From UBA6522 sp965221035 (GTDB lineage Bacteria > Pseudomonadota > Gammaproteobacteria > Steroidobacterales > Rariloculaceae), in NCBI GenBank assembly GCA_965221035.1, contig OZ244860.1, forward strand, positions 2,728,001 through 2,792,000: a stretch of DNA of 64,000 bases. The letters are read 5' to 3'. The position numbers were made by a program, and so were the translations under genes. How positions within the stretch are numbered: position 1 is the stretch's first letter; each line of letters opens with the position of its first letter. A model generated the notes under the pieces. That model saw nothing but the letters and a program-made list of their open reading frames with translations. It was not told the origin of the DNA and did not search any database. This document shows, piece after piece, positions 58,818-64,000 of this stretch.

Positions 58818-59654
58818 TCAGCCCATCGCTTCGGCGACAAGTTCGAGAAAGTCGGGCTCGCCGGTTACGCCCTCGGTGGCGCGGGCGTCCACCGTGTAGC
58901 CGTAACGGTCCGCCAGCGCCTCGTACTTGGGGCGTCGGTGCGCCACATGGCGCGGAAATATCCAGCGGACGAACTCGTCGGGAACGATCTCCGCCGGAGA
59001 GTCCAGTCCGTTTTCTGCCAGGAATATCTGCAACTGCCGGTCAAGAAACGCTTCCTGGTAGTACATGGGTTTGGGGTTCTCGATGGAGCGCCGGATCATC
59101 GTCTCTTCCATGACCTGGTCGGGGCTCAGGTACACGATAACCGTGTGGCCGGCCAGCACCTCCAGCATGCGCGGGTCGTCCAGCTCGCAGATGCTGCCGC
59201 CGGCGTCGTTGATGAAATGCTCGTATCCGTATATCTCGTGGGCCTTGAGGATGAACGGTTCCACGTCCCGCATGGCGCCGATCTCGGCTTCCTCGTGAAG
59301 CCGCTGACGCGCCTTGAATTCGTCCACGCCGAGTCCCCCGAGGTCCTCGCGACCGATCTTGCCGAGAAAGCTGGCCACCGGCGCCAGGTTGTGCACGGTG
59401 ATGTTGCTGGAGATATAGATGGAGTCGCTTCGCAGAAGATCCCGAAGGAAATCCACCTGCATGGCCTGCCGCTTGATGTTGTCGAGAATCGCTTCCGAGA
59501 GATACTTGGTGCCGATCCGGTAGTCGCCGGAATAGTGGAACCACTTCGACTTGGGCAGCTTGTTGGCGAGCGTGGTCTTGCCGACGCCGGACATGCCGAG
59601 CAGCGTGATGGCCTTGCGCGGCCACGCCAGAAACTCCTCGCCCGTCATTCTCAT
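58818..59654 (-). CDS. P-loop ATPase/kinase-like protein of unknown role
   Basis: A 278-residue cytoplasmic protein. Walker A is TLLGMSGVGKTTLANKLP near residue 20. The next segments, WFHYSGDYRIGTKYLSEAI, FINDAGGSICELDDPRML and VIVYLSPDQVMEETMIRR, look like a nucleoside/shikimate kinase-type fold with an acceptor-binding insertion. A long conserved C-terminal stretch (VRWIFPRHVAHRRPKYEALA) is not one I can name. Start ATG 59654 (or 59648). It stands alone, divergent from lhr across 125 bp. Confidence 0.75.
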   Translation of the reverse strand: MRMTGEEFLAWPRKAITLLGMSGVGKTTLANKLPKSKWFHYSGDYRIGTKYLSEAILDNIKRQAMQVDFLRDLLRSDSIYISSNITVHNLAPVASFLGKIGREDLGGLGVDEFKARQRLHEEAEIGAMRDVEPFILKAHEIYGYEHFINDAGGSICELDDPRMLEVLAGHTVIVYLSPDQVMEETMIRRSIENPKPMYYQEAFLDRQLQIFLAENGLDSPAEIVPDEFVRWIFPRHVAHRRPKYEALADRYGYTVDARATEGVTGEPDFLELVAEAMG

Positions 59655-59779
59655 CGCGTCGTCCGCCCCGCACCGGTGGAGCGATTATAGAGCGTGGGCC
59701 CCGCCGACGTGGCGCGGATTGCGGGGCGGGATTGGCGCCCGGCAAGGAATGCGTGCGCCGAATCCCGTATGCTTGCGGC

Positions 59780-62700
59780 ATGGGCCTTGAAAGCTTCCAT
59801 CCGGCAGTCGCGGGCTGGTTCCGAAGCCGGTTTCCGGCCGCAACCGAGGTGCAGCGGCGCGCCTGGCAGGCGATCAGCGCCGGTTCCCACACACTCATCA
59901 GCGCACCCACGGGATCGGGCAAGACCCTGGCCGCCTTCCTCGGCGTCATCGACACCCTGGTCAAGCGGGGGCTGGATGGCGGCTTGGCGGACGAGACGCG
60001 CATCCTTTACGTTTCGCCGCTCAAGGCGCTGTCCAACGACATCAACAAGAACCTGCAGGCGCCGCTGGCCGGCATCCGCGACAAGTTGCTGGAATCGGGC
60101 CAGTCCGACGTTCTGGTTCGTGCCCTGGTGCGCACCGGGGATACGACCCAGAGCGAGCGGGCGTTGATGCGGCGGCGCCCCCCACACATCCTGGTCACTA
60201 CGCCGGAGTCGCTGTACATCCTGCTGACCTCCGAATCAGGGCGCCGCATGCTGGGCACGGTGGAGACGGTCATCGTCGACGAGATCCATGCCCTGGCCGG
60301 CAACAAGCGCGGCGCCCACCTGGCGGTTTCCCTGGAGCGGCTTGCGGCGCTGTGCGAGCGACCACCCACCCGGGTGGGCGTTTCGGCCACCACCCGGCCG
60401 ATGGACGCCATGGTGGAGTTTCTCGTCGGTACGGACCGCGCTCCCTGTCAGGTCATCGACCGGGGTCACGTCCGTGACTGGGACTTGAGACTGATGCTGC
60501 CGGCCTCGCCGCTTGAGGCGATCATGTCCAACGAGGTCTGGGTTGAGATCTATGATCGCCTGGCGGCGATGGCAGAAGAACACCGGACCACCATTGTCTT
60601 CGTCAACACGCGCCGGCTGGCGGAGCGCGTCGCCCGGCACCTGGCGGACCGCTGCGGTGAGGACCAGGTCACCTCACACCACGGCAGCCTTTCCAGGGAA
60701 CACCGACTGGCCGCCGAGGACCGGCTCAAGTCGGGAAAACTCAAGGTGCTGGTGGCCACGGCGTCACTGGAATTGGGCATCGACATCGGTGAAGTGGACC
60801 TGGTCTGCCAGCTCGGCTCGCCTCGCGGCATCGCGCGGCTGCTGCAGCGGGTGGGGCGTTCCGGTCACGGTGTGGACCGCGTGCCCAAGGGGCGGTTGTT
60901 GCCCCTCTCCCGGGACGAACTGGTGGAGTGCGCCGCACTGCTCGATGCCGTCGGCAGGGGGGAACTGGACGCCATCGCCCTGTGCCGCAAGCCGCTGGAC
61001 GTGCTGAGCCAGCAGATCGTCGCCGAAGTGGGCATGAGGGAGTGGGGTGTGGACGCGCTGTTCGAACTCATTACCCGCAGCGCACCGTTTCGCGACTTGT
61101 CGCGCCCAGCCTACCTGGACGTTGTCGGGATGCTGGCCAATGGCTTCACCACCCACCGAGGGCGCCGCGGCGCCTACCTGCACCACGACAGGGTCAACAA
61201 CCGGTTGCGGCCCAGACGGGGCGCCCGCCTGACAGCGGTCACCAACGGCGGCACGATTCCCGACCAGTTCGACGCCGATGTGGTGCTGGTGCCCGGCGAA
61301 CTGTTTGTCGGCACGTTGAACGAGGACTTCGCCTTCGAGAGCATGCCCGGCGACATCTTTCAGCTCGGCAATACCTCCTACCGGATACTCAAGGTGCATT
61401 CCGGCAAGGTTTTCGTCGAGGACGCCCGTGGACTGCCCCCGACCATCCCGTTCTGGTTCGGCGAAGCGCCCGGTCGAAGCGACGAACTCTCGGCGGCGGT
61501 TTCGCGCCTTCGCACGCGGGTGGACGCGGCGCTGGATTCCGAAACCGTGGCGGACGTGGCCGGACGGCTTGCGTCGATCCGCGGTCTGCCGGGGCCAGCG
61601 GCGGAACAGTTGTGCGAGTACCTGGGCGCCGCCCGCGCCGCCCTCGACGGCTTGCCCACCGCCGAGCGCATCGTCATCGAGCGCTTTTTCGACGAGGCCG
61701 GGGATACCCATATCGTGGTTCACTCGCCCTATGGTTCGCGTCTCAACCGCGCCTGGGGGCTGGCGCTGAGGAAGCGATTCTGCCGACGATTCAATTTCGA
61801 ACTTCAGGCGGCGGCGTTGGAAGACACCATCGTCATATCCCTGGGGGTCGTTCACAGCTTCCCGCTGGAGGAAGTGAGCCGCTATCTGGCCAGCGCCACC
61901 GTGGCGGACGTGCTCACCCAGGCGGTGCTGACCGCGCCCATCTTTCCCGGGCGCTGGCGCTGGAACGCCAGCGTCGCGCTGGCCGTGCGGCGATTCCGCA
62001 ACGGCGAGCGGGCGCCGGCGTTCTTCCAGCGGGCGGATGCCGAGGACTTGCTGGCCACGGTGTTCCCAGACCAGCTGGCCTGCGCGGAGAATCTGGCGGG
62101 GGAACGCGAGATTCCGGATCATCCGTTGGTGGCGCAGACGCTGGAGGACTGCCTGCGCGGTGTCATGGACATGGACGGACTTGCCGCCCTGCTGGGCCGA
62201 ATCGAGGCTGGCGAAGTGGAGGTGGCGTGCCGCGAACTGACCAGCCCTTCGCCGCTGGCCCAGGAAGTCCTGAGCGCCAAGCCCTATGCCTTCCTGGACG
62301 ACGCGCCCGCCGAGGAGCGGCGCACGCTGGCGATCCAGTCCCGCCGCCACCTGACGGTCGAGCAGGCGGCGGATCTGGGCCGGCTCGATGCCGGGGCGAT
62401 CGCGCGGGTGCGTTCCGAGGCCTGGCCTGATTTCCGCGACGCCGACGAACTGCACGATGCCCTGGTGGTGCTCGGGTTCATGACGCCATCCGAGCCCGGG
62501 GACGCCGCGGACGCGCTGTTCGACCGGTTGTTGGCAGACGGTCGGGCGAGCAGGTTCCGTATGCACCGGGATGCCTGGGTATGGGTGAGCGCGGAGCGGT
62601 TGCCGGAACTCGGGTTGGCCGTTTCCGGCGGCCAGGCCGACCCGCCCCTGGGCCCGCTGCGGGACATTCGCGAAGGGCCTGGGTATCGGGACACGACAAC

Positions 62701-64000
62701 GCCGGAAGCCGCGTTGCGGGAACTCGTCCGCAGCCGCATGGAGGGACTTGGCCCCGTCACCGCGGCGGAGCTGGGCCGCCCGTTGGGGCTGGCAAGGCGG
62801 GATGTGGAGGGCGCCCTGGCCGCCCTGGAGGGCGAGGGGTTCGCCATGCGCGGTCGGTTCAGCGGGCGAACGTCGAGGCCGGACGCGCCGGGAGGGGCGG
62901 AGTCCGAAGCGTCCGGAGAGAGCGACGAAGAATGGTGCGACCGGCGGTTGCTGGCTCGGATTCACCGCTACACGCTCAAACGGCTGCGAAGCGAAATCGA
63001 GCCGGTGTCGATCGCGGTCTATCAGCAGTTCCTGTTCCGTTGGCAGGGCCTGGGCCGGGAGCGCCGCCAAGGCACCGAAGCGCTGGCGGCGGTGATCGAC
63101 GAACTGCAGGGTCTGGCGTTGCCGGCGGTGTCCTGGGAACGCGAGATACTTCCGGCACGGCTCGCGGACTACCGCCCGTCGCAGATGGACGAGCTGGCCG
63201 TGTCCGGGCGGATTGTCTGGTACCGGCCGATTGTTCGGTCGCAGCGCGATTCCGGGATCGAAGACGCACCACGACGCGGTCGGGGTACGGTGGCGAACTC
63301 GCCCATCGTCATCCTGCCGCGGGAAACGCTTTCGGTATGGCGAAGGATGGGGACGCCGGCGAATGGATCCGGAACTGAAGCCGCGGCACTGCTGTCGGGG
63401 CTTGCGGAGCGGATTCACGGTGTATTGATAAAGCGCGGCGCGTCGTTCTTCCAGGAACTGGTGCAGTCCGGCGGGCTGCTGAGGGTCCAGACCGAGGAGG
63501 CGCTGGCGGAGTTGGTCGCGGCGGGCCTGGTGACCGCGGACGCCTTCCAGGGACTGAGGGTGCTGGTCACGCCGCCGAGCCGCCGTAAGGGATTCCATGG
63601 CCGCGCCAGCCGGCGGGGGCCGAGTTTCGATTCCGCCGGGCGCTGGTCGCTGATTGATCGCGTGCCGCCGGGAGGGTTCGGCGAGGCTGGCGGTGAGGGG
63701 CACCAGGAGGTCCGATGCAAGGCCGGCGGTGAGAGTCACCAAGAGGCCCGGGGAGAGGCCAGCGGTGAGGGGCGTCAGCCAGTGCCGGGTGAGGCCGGCC
63801 GTGAAGCTTGCGAACACGTCGCCCGGTCGCTGTTGCGCCGATACGGGGTCGTGTGCCGCAGTGTCCTGCGGCGTGAAGGCGGCCTGCCGGGCTGGCGCGA
63901 TTTGCTCATGGTCTTCCGGCGCCTGGAGGCGCGCGGGGAAATCCGCGGAGGCCGCTTTGTCGGCACCCTTGGAGGCGAACAGTTCGCCCTGCCGGACGCG
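59780..64000 (+). CDS. lhr: Lhr-type DEAD/H-box helicase (3' partial)
   Basis: At least 1407 residues, running off the window; full-length Lhr is about 1500. The core has Walker A SAPTGSGKTLAAFLG, motif Ia VSPLKALSND, DEIH in VDEIHALAGNKRG, SAT in VGVSATTRP, and motifs IV-VI with VFVNTRRLAERVARHL, HHGSLSREHR and QRVGRSGHG. The Lhr core winged helix and the C-terminal Lhr domain follow, ending GEQFALPDA. Lhr proteins act on RNA:DNA hybrids and in DNA repair. ATG 59780 starts the family homology. A 36-bp repeat tract interrupts the C-terminal region. Confidence 0.92.
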   Translation, partial: MGLESFHPAVAGWFRSRFPAATEVQRRAWQAISAGSHTLISAPTGSGKTLAAFLGVIDTLVKRGLDGGLADETRILYVSPLKALSNDINKNLQAPLAGIRDKLLESGQSDVLVRALVRTGDTTQSERALMRRRPPHILVTTPESLYILLTSESGRRMLGTVETVIVDEIHALAGNKRGAHLAVSLERLAALCERPPTRVGVSATTRPMDAMVEFLVGTDRAPCQVIDRGHVRDWDLRLMLPASPLEAIMSNEVWVEIYDRLAAMAEEHRTTIVFVNTRRLAERVARHLADRCGEDQVTSHHGSLSREHRLAAEDRLKSGKLKVLVATASLELGIDIGEVDLVCQLGSPRGIARLLQRVGRSGHGVDRVPKGRLLPLSRDELVECAALLDAVGRGELDAIALCRKPLDVLSQQIVAEVGMREWGVDALFELITRSAPFRDLSRPAYLDVVGMLANGFTTHRGRRGAYLHHDRVNNRLRPRRGARLTAVTNGGTIPDQFDADVVLVPGELFVGTLNEDFAFESMPGDIFQLGNTSYRILKVHSGKVFVEDARGLPPTIPFWFGEAPGRSDELSAAVSRLRTRVDAALDSETVADVAGRLASIRGLPGPAAEQLCEYLGAARAALDGLPTAERIVIERFFDEAGDTHIVVHSPYGSRLNRAWGLALRKRFCRRFNFELQAAALEDTIVISLGVVHSFPLEEVSRYLASATVADVLTQAVLTAPIFPGRWRWNASVALAVRRFRNGERAPAFFQRADAEDLLATVFPDQLACAENLAGEREIPDHPLVAQTLEDCLRGVMDMDGLAALLGRIEAGEVEVACRELTSPSPLAQEVLSAKPYAFLDDAPAEERRTLAIQSRRHLTVEQAADLGRLDAGAIARVRSEAWPDFRDADELHDALVVLGFMTPSEPGDAADALFDRLLADGRASRFRMHRDAWVWVSAERLPELGLAVSGGQADPPLGPLRDIREGPGYRDTTTPEAALRELVRSRMEGLGPVTAAELGRPLGLARRDVEGALAALEGEGFAMRGRFSGRTSRPDAPGGAESEASGESDEEWCDRRLLARIHRYTLKRLRSEIEPVSIAVYQQFLFRWQGLGRERRQGTEALAAVIDELQGLALPAVSWEREILPARLADYRPSQMDELAVSGRIVWYRPIVRSQRDSGIEDAPRRGRGTVANSPIVILPRETLSVWRRMGTPANGSGTEAAALLSGLAERIHGVLIKRGASFFQELVQSGGLLRVQTEEALAELVAAGLVTADAFQGLRVLVTPPSRRKGFHGRASRRGPSFDSAGRWSLIDRVPPGGFGEAGGEGHQEVRCKAGGESHQEARGEASGEGRQPVPGEAGREACEHVARSLLRRYGVVCRSVLRREGGLPGWRDLLMVFRRLEARGEIRGGRFVGTLGGEQFALPDA
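63686..63808 (+). repeat. 36-bp (12-residue) tandem repeat inside lhr
   Basis: In-frame units at 63686-63721, 63722-63757 and 63758-63793, plus a partial one, encode AGGEGHQEVRCK, AGGESHQEARGE and ASGEGRQPVPGE. The tract forms a Gly/Glu-rich linker between helicase C-terminal segments, probably by replication slippage. Confidence 0.75.

Noticed and set aside
60764..63817. A 1017-codon open frame on the minus strand, opposite lhr
   Set aside because: It is antisense to a clear helicase gene, Arg/Gln/Pro-rich like other GC-driven shadow frames, and has no domain motif.

Overview
The window is about 64 kb of GC-rich chromosome, probably from a gammaproteobacterium. Support comes from an ExeA/GspA-GspB pair, an 812-residue FadE, a gammaproteobacterial-type glutamate-cysteine ligase, MsrPQ, GlnK-AmtB, a CpxAR-like two-component pair and a large TonB-dependent receptor. 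The combination with a GltD-like/2-oxoacid:acceptor oxidoreductase operon and TonB-C/TPR proteins suggests the Xanthomonadales/Chromatiales side (for example Wenzhouxiangellaceae-like marine bacteria). That placement is inference. No rRNA, tRNA, CRISPR array or intact insertion sequence was seen.

Layout. 1-6.7 kb: the end of an outer-membrane barrel gene, gspA-gspB, a DUF4399 lipoprotein, fadE and malate dehydrogenase. 6.7-9.1 kb: an AT-richer stretch with a solitary VasI/TagO-like secreted protein and two tandem small secreted paralogues. 9.3-17.1 kb: gshA, a DUF4143 ATPase behind a perfect 25-bp inverted repeat, a ferredoxin-reductase-type flavoprotein, a quinone oxidoreductase and an SLC13/RCK transporter. 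17.2-25 kb: a TonB receptor and a GldA-GldF-GldG-DUF4340-like ABC operon. 25-31 kb: an M16 peptidase, proline iminopeptidase and dihydroorotase. 30.9-34.7 kb: a PAS-PAS sigma-54 activator divergent from a small secreted protein that carries a near-consensus sigma-54 promoter, then a PBP4-type peptidase. 34.7-43.2 kb: msrQ-msrP, glnK-amtB, the CpxAR-like pair and two TonB-C/TPR proteins. 43.4-49.6 kb: a YbaK-like deacylase, a GltD-like/KorA/KorB operon and a PanE-like reductase. 49.6-55.8 kb: an accessory (defence) island. 55.7-64 kb: a serine hydrolase, a DUF1134 lipoprotein, a rhomboid protease, a P-loop protein and an Lhr-type helicase running off the end.

Three points stand out. First, the island at 49.7-55.75 kb holds an ATPase plus subtilisin-like protease pair matching the IetAS anti-phage system. 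It is surrounded by three toxin-antitoxin modules whose PIN toxins are all C-terminally truncated, and by fragments that look like a decayed restriction-modification locus. Second, three intergenic copies of a nested palindromic element (14.6, 25.1 and 29.2 kb) share a core but have long, near-perfect outer arms that differ from copy to copy. Third, the 168-bp region at 31257-31424 reads as a complete enhancer-type sigma-54 switch: operator repeats, a promoter, a divergent activator gene and one small exported target.
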